The notes: a model not told the origin generated them from the sequence alone. A DNA stretch of 64,000 nucleotides from JADJLQ01 sp044227925 (GCA_044227925.1 JBGAVW010000014.1:1-64000); one strand, 5' to 3'. Counted from the stretch's first letter, positions 44,535 through 54,387 are shown. A program made the numbers and translations.

Positions 44535-45149
44535 ATGAAGAGTATTTTGGTTGGTTTCCTGGGAATATGGTTATTACTATCTTCTTTCGGGGTTGCATTA
44601 GATGAAAAAATTATTGCTTACAGTTACATCGATCGCTTCGCTCCGTTAGCGGTGGATGAAATGCACCGGTCGGGCATTCCGGCAAGCATTAAACTCGCAC
44701 AAGCAATGCTTGAGTCAAATCTTGGCAGAAGTACACTGGCAACCAATAGCAATAATCATTTCGGCATTAAATGCAAGTCGTACTGGACAGGCATGCAATA
44801 CTATCATAAAGATGACGATTTTGATTCAAAAGGCAAGTTGATCGAATCCTGCTTCAGAGCGTATGGAGATATAGAATCATCATTCAAAGATCATTCTGAC
44901 TTCCTTAAAAATTCGGGGAAATATGATGTATTATTTGGCCTGGATATTATAGATTACAAAGCCTGGGCTCATGGTTTAAAATCATGCGGGTATGCTACGG
45001 ATAAAACCTATGCATTGAAATTAATAAAAACAATAGAAGATTTTCAACTGTACCGATACGACACATTTAGTGCCTCGGTCTACGATCTTCCGGCAGTGAA
45101 TACAGCCTTGATTTCAAAAAGTACAAATAAAGAAACTACGGTAGATTAA
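44535..45149 (+). CDS. Glucosaminidase-domain peptidoglycan hydrolase (GH73-like)
   Basis: A signal peptide (residues 1-22) exports this 204-residue enzyme. The glucosaminidase fold is shown by ASIKLAQAMLESNLGRSTLA, with the presumed catalytic Glu60, followed by NNHFGIKCKSYWTG, the acidic loop FRAYGDIESSFKDHSDFL and the closing CGYATDKTYALKLI. It would cleave N-acetylglucosaminyl bonds in peptidoglycan during growth or separation. No LysM anchor is present. It follows the transketolase genes but is probably functionally separate. Confidence 0.9.
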   Translation: MKSILVGFLGIWLLLSSFGVALDEKIIAYSYIDRFAPLAVDEMHRSGIPASIKLAQAMLESNLGRSTLATNSNNHFGIKCKSYWTGMQYYHKDDDFDSKGKLIESCFRAYGDIESSFKDHSDFLKNSGKYDVLFGLDIIDYKAWAHGLKSCGYATDKTYALKLIKTIEDFQLYRYDTFSASVYDLPAVNTALISKSTNKETTVD

Positions 45150-45271
45150 TGTCGCGTAATTATTGATCAATTAGACTTTACTGATCTGATTGGGATTGAC
45201 CAGTGATTCTTGACAGGGTGAAAGAGGTAAATCAATACATTACCTTTAATCTGACAATTACATTTTATTTA

Positions 45272-46342
45272 TTATCCTTCTATCTTCTCTTCTGACAGCT
45301 TTTGATGCCTACTTAAGGGGTTTGCCCTGTCATCCTGGTATTTTTTCCGCTGACGAGCGATATCAATTGCTCCAAACAATGCCGATCTGAATGAAGATTC
45401 ATCAGCAATACTTTTACCTGCAATGTCAAATGCCGTCCCATGATCCGGAGATGTACGTACTACAGGTAATCCTGCAGTAAAATTCACACCCGTTTCAAAC
45501 TCAAGTGCTTTAAATGGTATCAATCCCTGATCGTGATACATAGCGAGTATCCCATCAAATTTTTTATATTGACTTGCACCAAAAAAACCATCGGCAGCAT
45601 AAGGACCATAAACCAGATATCCCTGGTTCTTTAATTCTTGCAAAGCGGGCAAAATTATTTTTTCTTCTTCTGAGCCCATTACACCTCCATCACTTGCATG
45701 CGGATTGAGGCCTAAGACGGCGATCACCGGCTTGTCTTTTCCAAAATCTTTTTGAAGAGAGGTGTTAAAAGTTTGTACAGCTGCTTTAATCCTTTGTGTG
45801 GTAATTTTTGATGCAACTTCATTTAATGCAATATGGGTAGTTACGAGGCCTACGCGCATCGATTCTCCGACCATCATCATCATATAATCCTTAACCTGCA
45901 GTTTATCTGCCAGGTAATCTGTATGGCCTGTATAGGTAAACCCTGCCATTTGCATTGCTTGTTTGTGGATGGGTGCGGTCACTAAACCATCCAACCAACC
46001 TGATTGTATATCCTGAATAGCATGGTCCAAGGCCATCAAGGCATATTTTCCTCCTATTTCACTTATCTTACCGGTATTGACAGTAACATTTTCCTGCCAG
46101 CTGTTTACGCAATACACTTTACCTGGAGCGAGTTTCTCATTACTTCTTGCCGGATGATAAACAAACTCTTCCGCTTTCACTATGTTTTTATAATACGATA
46201 TTATTTTGCCAGCTCCGTATATGATGGGTATGCAGAAATCGGTAATTTTTGGGTTTCTTAGTGTCTTTATTATGATCTCAGGGCCTATGCCATTGATGTC
46301 TCCTATAGTGATGCCTATCTTGATCAGATTTGTTTCAGTCAT
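45272..46342 (-). CDS. pdxA: 4-hydroxythreonine-4-phosphate dehydrogenase
   Basis: PdxA oxidises 4-phosphohydroxy-L-threonine in the DXP-dependent pyridoxal phosphate pathway. From the ATG at 46342 the 356-residue protein starts MTETNLIKIGITIGDINGIGPEII. It carries APIHKQAM and FTYTGHTDYLA, the metal-site His in GLNPHASDGG, and YHDQGLIPFK and RTSPDHGTAFDIAG. The open frame extends 77 codons further into rsmA, but that segment is not PdxA-like. A TATCTTCG -7-like box at 46374-46367 supports the later start. It is divergent from rsmA. Confidence 0.96.
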   Translation of the reverse strand: MTETNLIKIGITIGDINGIGPEIIIKTLRNPKITDFCIPIIYGAGKIISYYKNIVKAEEFVYHPARSNEKLAPGKVYCVNSWQENVTVNTGKISEIGGKYALMALDHAIQDIQSGWLDGLVTAPIHKQAMQMAGFTYTGHTDYLADKLQVKDYMMMMVGESMRVGLVTTHIALNEVASKITTQRIKAAVQTFNTSLQKDFGKDKPVIAVLGLNPHASDGGVMGSEEEKIILPALQELKNQGYLVYGPYAADGFFGASQYKKFDGILAMYHDQGLIPFKALEFETGVNFTAGLPVVRTSPDHGTAFDIAGKSIADESSFRSALFGAIDIARQRKKYQDDRANPLSRHQKLSEEKIEG

Positions 46343-46399
46343 TCGAGTTCTTATTTCTATACTGTGCGAAGATAGGGAAATTATCTCTCTAAGATTCAG

Positions 46400-46407
46400 T
46401 ATCATTG
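46400..46407 (+). promoter_or_regulatory. -7-like box for rsmA
   Basis: TATCATTG matches TAnnTTTG in 7 of 8 positions and ends four bases before the rsmA ATG. Confidence 0.3.
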
Positions 46408-46411
46408 TGGA

Positions 46412-47230
46412 ATGACATATGCTAAAAAATCCTATGGCCAGCATTTCCTCACCAGTGAATCCATAGCAGAAAAAATTGCTGATGCCATGAAACCATTTGG
46501 GCAAATTAATTCTTTGCTTGAAGTCGGTCCCGGTAAAGGCATGCTTACCAAATATCTGGTAGGACATTACCAAAATCTGTACCTGGTAGAGGCTGATGAA
46601 GATATGGTTGAAATCCTAAAACACGATAATAAATTTAACGAAGCCCATATCCTTGCTCAGGATTATTTGCGCCTGGATCTTCAAAAATTAAGTCAAGGCA
46701 ATCCTATATATATCATTGGAAACTTTCCTTATAATATTTCGTCTCAGATTGTGATCAAAATGATCGATCATAGAGACATCATACCAGGCATGGTAGGCAT
46801 GTTTCAAAAAGAAATGGCCGAGCGAATAGCTCATGCTCCTGGCAGCAGAGAATACGGTGTGATCAGTGTGCTCACTCAGGCTTATTATGATGTCGAATAT
46901 TTATTTACTGTAAAAGAAGGCAATTTCAATCCGCCACCCAAAGTAAAATCCGGAGTGCTCCGATTCACCCGTAAAGAAAAATTAAAATTGGATTGTGATG
47001 AGGTTGAATTCAAAAAAATAATGAAAGCCTGTTTTTTACAAAAAAGGAAAATGATACGCAATTCTTTGAAACCATTTTTATCAGCTGAAAAATTACAAGA
47101 TAGTTTTTTTGATAAAAGACCAGAGGAGTTATCTGTAGAAGATTTTGTGAGGATCACGAATATGGCAAACCCTGTTGTAGGAGCTGCTGTTGCTGATCAG
47201 GATATAAAAAAAGAGCAGAATAACCAATGA
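46412..47230 (+). CDS. rsmA: 16S rRNA (adenine-N6,N6)-dimethyltransferase
   Basis: RsmA (KsgA) dimethylates two adjacent adenines in the 3' hairpin of 16S rRNA late in 30S assembly. The 272-residue protein starts YAKKSYGQHFLTSES. It has the SAM site LLEVGPGKGMLT near residues 35-46, the catalytic motif GNFPYNISSQI near 105-115 and the substrate region FNPPPKVKSGVLRF. The last 20 residues are a hydrophilic tail of no known role. Length is normal. Confidence 0.97.
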   Translation: MTYAKKSYGQHFLTSESIAEKIADAMKPFGQINSLLEVGPGKGMLTKYLVGHYQNLYLVEADEDMVEILKHDNKFNEAHILAQDYLRLDLQKLSQGNPIYIIGNFPYNISSQIVIKMIDHRDIIPGMVGMFQKEMAERIAHAPGSREYGVISVLTQAYYDVEYLFTVKEGNFNPPPKVKSGVLRFTRKEKLKLDCDEVEFKKIMKACFLQKRKMIRNSLKPFLSAEKLQDSFFDKRPEELSVEDFVRITNMANPVVGAAVADQDIKKEQNNQ

Positions 47231-47239
47231 AATAATACT

Positions 47240-47935
47240 TCACCCGGCCTTTTTCTCCATTTTCCTCTTGATCCATTCTATACTCAAGTTATAAATAAAG
47301 TGAACTACCACAGGGACTATGAGTGAACCACTAAATTTAAACAGATATTGAAATCCGAGTGCAAATAGAAAAGTAATAGGAATAGCCCACCATCCCTGGG
47401 TATAATGTGAAAATGAAAAACAAAGGGCGGACATTACGATCGATAAAAATGGCAATAATCCGGCTTTATCCAGTAAACCCGGCAGCACTGCCCTATAAGT
47501 AAATTCTTCTGACCAGGCAGCTGTAAAACAAAGCAATAACCACAAACCATATTCTGACCGGTTTACTGGCATTATAAAATCCTCCTCCGATTTTTCGTCA
47601 GCGTATTTTATCTGAATAAGGTTTACGATTATACTTAACGCATAAAATAATAATGCAGCTATAAGTATTTTGAAACTGAAAGTGCCCACCAATGAAATAT
47701 CCAGGCCTTCTTTCCAACTAACCAATCCTGCCAGCACCCCCATGATCGATAACATAATGATGGATTGGATATACATATCCCTTTTAGGTGGTATGTCTAT
47801 ACTTTCATCTAATATTTCTTTTGATTGAAAACTCAGTATGGGCAACACCAGGATTACAAGGCCCAAAAATAAATAAGCAAATACAGACACGACCCAAATG
47901 TAGGTGAAATATAGGTACAACGTACCTCTTGCCAT
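47240..47935 (-). CDS. CPBP family intramembrane protease (CAAX-type)
   Basis: This protein (231 residues from the start used) has about six or seven hydrophobic segments and the CPBP motifs. The glutamate pair and Arg are in WSEEFTYRAVLPG (Glu143, Glu144, Arg148). CFSFSHYTQGWW carries the second-motif His, and IVPVVVHFIYNLS the last one. Members are putative membrane metalloproteases with varied roles. The open frame continues upstream to 48088, but that extension is the translated heptamer inverted repeat (MYHVPCTIYHV...) and is not accepted as protein. The exact start is uncertain. Confidence 0.82.
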   Translation of the reverse strand: MARGTLYLYFTYIWVVSVFAYLFLGLVILVLPILSFQSKEILDESIDIPPKRDMYIQSIIMLSIMGVLAGLVSWKEGLDISLVGTFSFKILIAALLFYALSIIVNLIQIKYADEKSEEDFIMPVNRSEYGLWLLLCFTAAWSEEFTYRAVLPGLLDKAGLLPFLSIVMSALCFSFSHYTQGWWAIPITFLFALGFQYLFKFSGSLIVPVVVHFIYNLSIEWIKRKMEKKAG

Positions 47936-48089
47936 GTTTAATGTACAATGTACCATGTACCATTTACTACGTACACAGTTTAAAGCTTTGTTTTTGCTCG
48001 ATTCACTCCCTACTGTTAAAACTAAGGGGGCATGCAGATGGTATGCTTTACTTGCTACATGGTAAATGGTACATGGTACATGGTACATT
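47934..48089. repeat. Heptamer inverted repeat (28-bp arms, 94-base spacer)
   Basis: The left arm 47940-47967 is built of heptamers ATGTACA, ATGTACC and ATGTACC. The right arm 48062-48089 is built of GGTAAAT and GGTACAT three times. The two are reverse complements with one mismatch in 28. The unit TACATGG is related to the TACATCG/TACATTG units of the array at 4091. The spacer (47968-48061) contains no gene. The element lies between the divergent CPBP protease and MFS genes, so it may affect both promoters. Confidence 0.85.
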
Positions 48090-48109
48090 TCTTATATTGA
48101 GCCTCGAAT

Positions 48110-49345
48110 ATGAAAATTAGTACAGCTGATCTAAAACACCTTTTTAGTTTACCCGTAATTGTTGCAGCACTTGGATATTTTGTTGATATCTATGATTTAT
48201 TATTATTCGGTATTGTGCGTATACCCAGTCTCAAAGCCCTTGGTCTCAGTGAGCAGGAAGTTTCTGTCATTGGTACCTCTATCCTCAATTGGCAGATGGC
48301 AGGTATGCTGGTAGGCGGGGTACTCTGGGGAGTCTTAGGTGATAAAAAAGGCAGGCTCTCTGTCTTATTCGGGTCTATCATTACCTATTCCCTGGCCAAT
48401 ATTGCCTGCGGATTTGTTCAGGACGCCAATACGTATATGGTATTGAGGTTTATTGCCGGAGTAGGATTAGCCGGTGAATTGGGAGCAGGCATAACTCTTG
48501 TTTCTGAAAGCATTCCAAATCATATGCGTGCCTTAGGTACCAGCCTGGTGGCCGGAGTAGGAGTATTAGGAGCAGCTTTTGGATATCTTACTGTTGAATC
48601 ATTCGATTGGCGCACAGCTTATTTTGTAGGTGGTGGCATGGGCATTGCATTATTATTACTCAGGGTTGGTGTATTCGAGTCTTCCTTTTTCAAAAACATC
48701 AAGTCCGCACACCATATCTCCAAAGGAAATTTTTTCCAATTATTCGCAAATAAAGCACGCTTTATTAAATACCTCAAATGTATAGGCCTTGGTATACCCA
48801 GTTGGTTTGTGATTGGAGTACTGGCAACCTTCAGTAATGAAATCGGTAAAGCCCTGAATATACAAGAGCCCGTCATTCCTGGTCTGTCCATCATGTGGAT
48901 GTATATCGGTTTGGCTATTGGCGGATTTGCTAATGGTATTATAAGTCAATATTTACAGTCCCGAAAAAAGGCTGTTTTGTATTTTTTGATTTTTCAGTTT
49001 GTATTTTCATTGGTTTACATTGCCGGATTCGTTCATACGGCATTTGGCATGTATATGATTTGTCTGATCATGGGCTTAGGTGGAGGTTATTGGGCCATGT
49101 TTGTCACCATTGGCGCTGAGCAGTTTGGCACCAACCTAAGGGCAACTGCCGCCACCACAATTCCAAATATGGTACGGGGCACCACGATATTAGACACAAT
49201 GGCATACCAGTTCATCAAAAAATTCGGATTGACAGCTACAGCATCAGCCGGGATAGTCAGTGTAGTTGTTTTTGTAATTGCGTTTTATTCAATCACGACC
49301 ATCGCGGAAACGCACGATAAGGATTTGGATTATCTTGAGGAGTAG
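48110..49345 (+). CDS. Major facilitator superfamily transporter
   Basis: This 411-residue protein has about twelve hydrophobic segments in two halves. The MFS loop motif between helices 2 and 3 is GVLGDKKGRLSVLFGS near residues 80-95. RFIAGVGLAGELGAGITLVSE near 122 resembles the sugar/organic-acid:H+ symporter branch. The C-terminal half has GAEQFGTNLRATAATTIPNMVRG. This fits the metabolite:H+ symporter group rather than drug efflux, but the substrate is unknown. It starts 20 bases after the heptamer hairpin. Confidence 0.88.
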   Translation: MKISTADLKHLFSLPVIVAALGYFVDIYDLLLFGIVRIPSLKALGLSEQEVSVIGTSILNWQMAGMLVGGVLWGVLGDKKGRLSVLFGSIITYSLANIACGFVQDANTYMVLRFIAGVGLAGELGAGITLVSESIPNHMRALGTSLVAGVGVLGAAFGYLTVESFDWRTAYFVGGGMGIALLLLRVGVFESSFFKNIKSAHHISKGNFFQLFANKARFIKYLKCIGLGIPSWFVIGVLATFSNEIGKALNIQEPVIPGLSIMWMYIGLAIGGFANGIISQYLQSRKKAVLYFLIFQFVFSLVYIAGFVHTAFGMYMICLIMGLGGGYWAMFVTIGAEQFGTNLRATAATTIPNMVRGTTILDTMAYQFIKKFGLTATASAGIVSVVVFVIAFYSITTIAETHDKDLDYLEE

Positions 49346-49462
49346 TGCATATTGTTTTGACCAATCAGTAATCCCTTGGCAAATTGGTTATCCGTTGAGG
49401 CCAATCTTCAAAATTTAAGTATGGCTTCATTACAATACAGGATCGATGAAATGGTTATGCCA

Positions 49463-50497
49463 TTAAATTAGTTTATATTCAATTATCCGTTCATTGGGAA
49501 TAAATTGAGTAAGCTCGTCCAATCCCATAGACTTGACAGCAATTCGTATTAACTCATTGTCTGCCACTTCAGCGGATCTATTTTGTTTTTTTAGAAAATA
49601 TTTACCGGCATCCAGCATAGCCTGTAAAGGCACTAACCCCACTAATTCACTTCCGGTAACTTTGATACCTCTTGCTGCTGCTTTTTTACATACTTCCTCA
49701 AATGCAATATGCATAGGCGTTTTAATTATATTGGTAAGGTTCATAGACACCTGAGCGATACCATATTCTTCGATAAACCAGCCGATTGCTTTTACATGTT
49801 TTAAACTACCCGGAATGACCACTGGATTTCCGTTTTTATCTTTAACGACTATACCATCTACTTTTTTTACCCTCCCTGATTCACGCACATCAAAAGCAAT
49901 AGCATTTGCCTCCCGGACAGAGGTGGTATCGAGATTTACATTATAGGCAATTAAAAAATTTCTTGCACCAATTACTGTAGCGCCTCTCTTTGAGTCAAAA
50001 GCAGCTGGTCCAAAATCAGGTGCCCATAACGGTTGAGTAATTTTTTTAAAAAAACCTTCGTATTCACTCTCTCGAATCACAGATAAATTTTTCCTGTATT
50101 CTTTTGATTGAGCCGCCTCATATAAATAAACCGGAATTTGTAACGCTGACCCTACCCGCCTGGCCAGATGTATAGCATACATTGCAGTTTCTTCTAAACT
50201 AATGTTGGATAGTGGAATAAATGGGCATACATCGGTGGCTCCTATGCGCGGATGCTCCCCCTTATGTTTAGTCATATCAATTAATTCTCCTGCTCTTTTT
50301 ATTGCCCTGAATGCTGCCTCTACCACCCTTTCAGGTGGTCCCACAAAAGTGACCACAGTGCGATTGGCAGCTTTCCCAGGGTCCACATTCAACAATCTTA
50401 CTCCTTCGATTCTTATTATCTCTGCAGTAATTTGATTTATAATATCCATATTTCTGCCCTCACTGAAATTGGGCACACATTCTATCAATTGCTCCAT
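49463..50497 (-). CDS. Glutamate formimidoyltransferase
   Basis: This 344-residue enzyme moves the formimino group of N-formimino-glutamate to tetrahydrofolate, a late step of histidine degradation. It opens QLIECVPNFSEGRN and carries DPGKAANRTVVTFVG near residue 40. KGEHPRIGATDVCPFIPL, with the catalytic His, is near 79. The FtcD cyclodeaminase domain is absent, so a separate enzyme must finish the reaction. No other hut genes are in the window. Confidence 0.93.
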   Translation of the reverse strand: MEQLIECVPNFSEGRNMDIINQITAEIIRIEGVRLLNVDPGKAANRTVVTFVGPPERVVEAAFRAIKRAGELIDMTKHKGEHPRIGATDVCPFIPLSNISLEETAMYAIHLARRVGSALQIPVYLYEAAQSKEYRKNLSVIRESEYEGFFKKITQPLWAPDFGPAAFDSKRGATVIGARNFLIAYNVNLDTTSVREANAIAFDVRESGRVKKVDGIVVKDKNGNPVVIPGSLKHVKAIGWFIEEYGIAQVSMNLTNIIKTPMHIAFEEVCKKAAARGIKVTGSELVGLVPLQAMLDAGKYFLKKQNRSAEVADNELIRIAVKSMGLDELTQFIPNERIIEYKLI

Positions 50498-50733
50498 ATG
50501 TTAATTTATCATAACCCCTTTATAAGGTACCTATCCTTTCTATCAGATGTTATTATAAATTTAAAAATAGCATATTTCTATAATCCAAACTTTGCAAAAA
50601 CACATCTGCCCTATTCTATGCAACTCCCTGACTTTTATCTTCACCATTAAAAAACCAAACGAGTATTAGAATCGCCTCACCGGGAAATAGGTACCGGCTG
50701 GAAGCATCCATGAGGACACACTATATCGTACCA

Positions 50734-52041
50734 TCATGAAAAAATCATTTTTTTAAGCCGACCCGACCAATTATTCATTTCAAAGATCATAGTTAATAAT
50801 AATAGCACATATTCTATACTTAAAAAAACATATTTGTATTCATTCGTCATGTCATTATAAGCAGAATAACTCAGTATTACCAGCAGCGACCATACAAAAC
50901 CTATCAGATTAGATCTCAGCAAACTAATTAAAAAGACAGGCAAGACATACCAGGGATGCACAGTAGTTGAAAACAATAAATAAAACATCCATATCCAAAA
51001 CATCGTTTTCATTAAATCTCCATTTTTTGCTGTAAAATATTTTGCCGATAATAGTATCAGTACCAATAGAAAAAAGGATGATAAATAGATAGTTATATGA
51101 TCAATATTGTCAAATCCAAAACGCAGATAGTCTATTCCCTTCCATATTTCAAACACGCTGCCATTAAATTCAAATTTTTTAAAATACAGCCTGATCGATT
51201 CCAGAAAATGATCGAAATAAGGATATATAGGAAGAAAAAAAACAAGTAAGAAAAAAGCAGCGAGGGCTGAATATTTTATAGCCTGGCCAAATCTCATTTT
51301 TTTCACCAATAAAGGGAAAAATACAAGTGGAAATATTTTTATTCCCGATGCAAGGGAAAGGCTTATAAAACTCAGATTTATTTTATTCTCTTTCAGTGTC
51401 CAAATCAACCCAATAAGGAAAAACAATAAAAGTCCTTCTGGATGTCCATTTGCAAAAACTTCATACATGATCAATGGGTTAAAAACAAACCAATAGATCA
51501 TTTTTGATGAAAATTGTAATTTTTTAAGCAAATAAATGCTACCTGCATCAGCCAAAAGCAAAATCACTTTCCAGATCACAGAAAAAATATAAACTGATTT
51601 AAAACTCAATACATAACATAAACTAAATACCCATTGCAGTATAGGAGGATACACAGAATAGTATGATTTTGAATTTAGTTTTTGATAGACACTGGAGTCC
51701 ACGTACATACTATGGTTATTAATTAATTCAGAGGGCAAAGATTTATAAGGAGACATACCCTGGGTACTTACCATTCCATCCCAATAAAATCTGAAAATAT
51801 CATCTGAGGCCAGAGGAAAGGCAAATACCAATATTATTTTTAGCCATACGTTGACCCTAATCCATTTAAGAGGTGATGTATTGTCAATCCCTATTAAGAA
51901 ATATGAAGCAAAACCTATTAAATAAAATGAAATTATTGAATAAAAATCATGCTGATAAGCCAAAAAAGATAAGCACAGTATCGAAATTGCATATACCAGG
52001 AAATATGTAGTGGATTGATTCCATTGCCTGATACTTGCCAT
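50734..52041 (-). CDS. GT-C-type membrane glycosyltransferase (mannosyltransferase-like)
   Basis: This 435-residue integral membrane protein has ten or more hydrophobic segments. The first extracytoplasmic loop carries PLASDDIFRFYWDGMVSTQGMSPY (residues 74-97), with the Asp pair typical of polyprenol-phosphate-sugar-dependent GT-C enzymes (GT87/PIG-M-like). It probably uses a lipid-linked sugar such as the product of a DPM/DPG-type synthase, one of which is encoded at 53701. Acceptor unknown. It appears to be the last gene of a three-gene glycosyltransferase run. Confidence 0.8.
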   Translation of the reverse strand: MASIRQWNQSTTYFLVYAISILCLSFLAYQHDFYSIISFYLIGFASYFLIGIDNTSPLKWIRVNVWLKIILVFAFPLASDDIFRFYWDGMVSTQGMSPYKSLPSELINNHSMYVDSSVYQKLNSKSYYSVYPPILQWVFSLCYVLSFKSVYIFSVIWKVILLLADAGSIYLLKKLQFSSKMIYWFVFNPLIMYEVFANGHPEGLLLFFLIGLIWTLKENKINLSFISLSLASGIKIFPLVFFPLLVKKMRFGQAIKYSALAAFFLLVFFLPIYPYFDHFLESIRLYFKKFEFNGSVFEIWKGIDYLRFGFDNIDHITIYLSSFFLLVLILLSAKYFTAKNGDLMKTMFWIWMFYLLFSTTVHPWYVLPVFLISLLRSNLIGFVWSLLVILSYSAYNDMTNEYKYVFLSIEYVLLLLTMIFEMNNWSGRLKKMIFS

Positions 52042-52220
52042 ATTAACCTTTTTAAGCTGTGGGTTGATAAAACCATTTTCTCAAAATAAATCAGTGTATT
52101 CGCACTGCTCTATTTTTAATAAAAACCATATTCATACAACTTGAATTCATGCTTTCTCCCATTGGTGTGGATTATATTTTGTTGGTATCCGTTTCATTTA
52201 TCATTATGCGGTTAAAGTAA

Positions 52221-53699
52221 TTAATCCTTTAGACTCAGGTGCTTTAAAGTATAAATAAAAATGGAAAAAAAACCAATGGCAAGCGCTACATGAAAGAATA
52301 GAAAATGGGTATTTTTAGTATGAACACCATAATATACAGCGTACGTAAAATAAGCTGCCAGTAATCCCTCGACCCAGGTCTTCCATGATACCGTATGCGT
52401 TAGATATTTATGATGACTCAAGCTATCCCTGATGGTTTTAATATTAAATTTTGGAGTACGGACAAAGGCACTTTTTTTGCCCCTCCATCCTTCGATTACG
52501 GCAACACTATTATGAAGTGAAAGGCCCATTGAAAAAATAAGAAAAAGTGGAAACAAGGCCAGGAATCGAATAATAGAAATGGGTAAAGATTTTTCTTTCC
52601 AGGCAATGCCCACATTGGCCACAAAATGTACTACTAGCACAGTAAGGGTACCCAACAGGCCAAAAGCAAATATCTTTGAATTGATCCCCAACCTGGAAAC
52701 CAGGAAGGAAATCGGCACGCTCACAATGGCCAGTAACAATACAAATAAAAACAAAGAACTACCCAATAATAACATAATGGCATGCGCTTTTTGCCAAAAA
52801 CTAAGGTGAGAATTTTTGATTACCGGGATCAATTTTCTGGCTACTTCAGCTCCGCCCTTCATCCACCTCGCTTGTTGTGATTTAAGACCATTCATTTCCG
52901 CAGGTAATTCAGCCGGAGATATAATATCCTGGATATAATATATTTGCCATCCTTTTAGCTGTGCCCTGAAGGACAAATCAAGATCTTCTGTAAGGGTATC
53001 ACTGTGCCAACCGCCGGCATCCACTATAGTTGCCTTGCGCCATGTTCCGGCAGTACCATTGAATTGCAGAAAGTGATTGGATGATTGCCTTCCCGTCTGC
53101 TCTATTGTGAAATGTACATTTAATTGGAATGCCTGCAACATGGTGAGCAAAGAATAATCTTCATTTATATGCCCCCACCTCGTCTGTACTACACCAATTT
53201 TTGGATTTTGAAAATAAGGAATACAATTTTTAAGAAAATCAGGTTGTGGTAAAAAGTCAGCATCAAATATGGTGATAAATTCTCCTTTAGCGGTTTCAAG
53301 GCCTTCTTTCAGGGCCCCAGCCTTGTACCCAACCCGGTTGGTCCGATGTATGTACTTTATATTTATTCCCTGGGAAGCGTAATATTCAACTTTGTTCTTT
53401 GCAATTTGAATGGACTCGTCAGTGCTATCATCCAGCACCTGTATTTCGAGCCGATCTGCCGGGTAATCAATTTTGCAGATATCATCTATCAATCGCTCTA
53501 CTACATACAATTCATTAAATAGGGGTAATTGAATAGTTACATATGGCCATTCGGTCTCTTTAGCCGGTTTAAACGATTTTAATTTCCTGTACTTTTTCAA
53601 ATAACTAAACAGCAATTGAAACTCAAACAAAGCATATAATGTAATAAATAAAAGTGCTGCTAAATATACCAATACAAAAAAATAAGCCAATGCCTCCAC
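52221..53699 (-). CDS. GT2 membrane glycosyltransferase, cellulose-synthase-like
   Basis: This 492-residue protein has an N-terminal helix and a cytosolic GT2 domain with YPADRLEIQVLDDSTDES near residue 85, the DAD motif FITIFDADFLPQ near 140-150, TEDLDLSFRAQLKGW (the ED motif) near 238 and QQARWMKGG (QxxRW) near 275. Several C-terminal helices follow. The QxxRW motif marks processive or glucomannan/ceramide-glucosyl-type enzymes. It is the middle gene of the run, one base downstream of the 53701 gene. Polymer or lipid product unknown. Confidence 0.88.
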   Translation of the reverse strand: MEALAYFFVLVYLAALLFITLYALFEFQLLFSYLKKYRKLKSFKPAKETEWPYVTIQLPLFNELYVVERLIDDICKIDYPADRLEIQVLDDSTDESIQIAKNKVEYYASQGINIKYIHRTNRVGYKAGALKEGLETAKGEFITIFDADFLPQPDFLKNCIPYFQNPKIGVVQTRWGHINEDYSLLTMLQAFQLNVHFTIEQTGRQSSNHFLQFNGTAGTWRKATIVDAGGWHSDTLTEDLDLSFRAQLKGWQIYYIQDIISPAELPAEMNGLKSQQARWMKGGAEVARKLIPVIKNSHLSFWQKAHAIMLLLGSSLFLFVLLLAIVSVPISFLVSRLGINSKIFAFGLLGTLTVLVVHFVANVGIAWKEKSLPISIIRFLALFPLFLIFSMGLSLHNSVAVIEGWRGKKSAFVRTPKFNIKTIRDSLSHHKYLTHTVSWKTWVEGLLAAYFTYAVYYGVHTKNTHFLFFHVALAIGFFSIFIYTLKHLSLKD

Positions 53700-53700
53700 G

Positions 53701-54387
53701 CTAGATCAATTTTATTATTGTCCAAATGATCTTGTACCCTGCTAAGATAGTACCTTTTATCGTGCCACTTACTTTAGAAACCCCTATTCTTTTACGATAG
53801 TCTACTGCGACTTCTGTGCATCTTAGTTTATTTTTTGCTGCTTTTATCTGCATTTCTACTGTCCATCCAAAAGTCTTATCCTGCATGTCCAATGCCAGCA
53901 GTTTTTCGTATTGGATTGCCCTGAATGGCCCCAGGTCAGTAAAATGAAATTTATATATAATGCGAATAAGATGAGTGGCCAGCCAATTGCCAAACCGCTG
54001 AGGAAAGGTCATAGAACCCTTTTCTTTATTACCCAAAGCCCTGGATCCAATCACCATGTCACAGTGGTCACTTAAAATTGGATTTACTAAATCAGGCAAC
54101 TTTTCCGGGTAATCACTGTGATCACCATCTAAAAAAACCACGATGTCCGGCTTCTGATTTAAATGGCTTATATACTCCATTCCTTTCAAACAGGCATATC
54201 CATAACCAGGATTTTTTTCATTTACTACAATCGCACCTTTAGATCGGGCCGTAGCTTCGGTATTATCCTTGCTATTATTATTACAGACTATAATATTCCG
54301 CACCCAATTTTGGGGAATTTCGGTGATCACCTTTCCAATAGCATTCTCTTCGTTATAAGCTGGGATGATCACATCTATTATTTTCAT
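53701..54387 (-). CDS. GT2 glycosyltransferase, DPM/DPG-synthase type
   Basis: This 228-residue soluble GT2 enzyme has VIIPAYNEENAIGKVI at the N-terminus, VCNNNSKDNTEATARSKGA, the metal DGD motif IVVFLDGDHSDYPE near residue 90, and the acceptor-side DLGPFRAIQ...FGWTVEMQIKA. It resembles the synthases that put glucose or mannose onto polyprenyl phosphate, which would feed the GT-C enzyme encoded two genes downstream. It lacks the C-terminal membrane helices found in some members. Confidence 0.88.
   Translation of the reverse strand: MKIIDVIIPAYNEENAIGKVITEIPQNWVRNIIVCNNNSKDNTEATARSKGAIVVNEKNPGYGYACLKGMEYISHLNQKPDIVVFLDGDHSDYPEKLPDLVNPILSDHCDMVIGSRALGNKEKGSMTFPQRFGNWLATHLIRIIYKFHFTDLGPFRAIQYEKLLALDMQDKTFGWTVEMQIKAAKNKLRCTEVAVDYRKRIGVSKVSGTIKGTILAGYKIIWTIIKLI

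Noticed and set aside
46343..46573. 77-codon N-terminal extension of PdxA
   Set aside because: It lies across the rsmA coding start and has no PdxA similarity; the ATG at 46342 gives the family's normal beginning.
47936..48088. N-terminal extension of the CPBP protease
   Set aside because: It is the in-frame translation of heptamer repeats (MYHVPCTIYHV), and family homology begins later.
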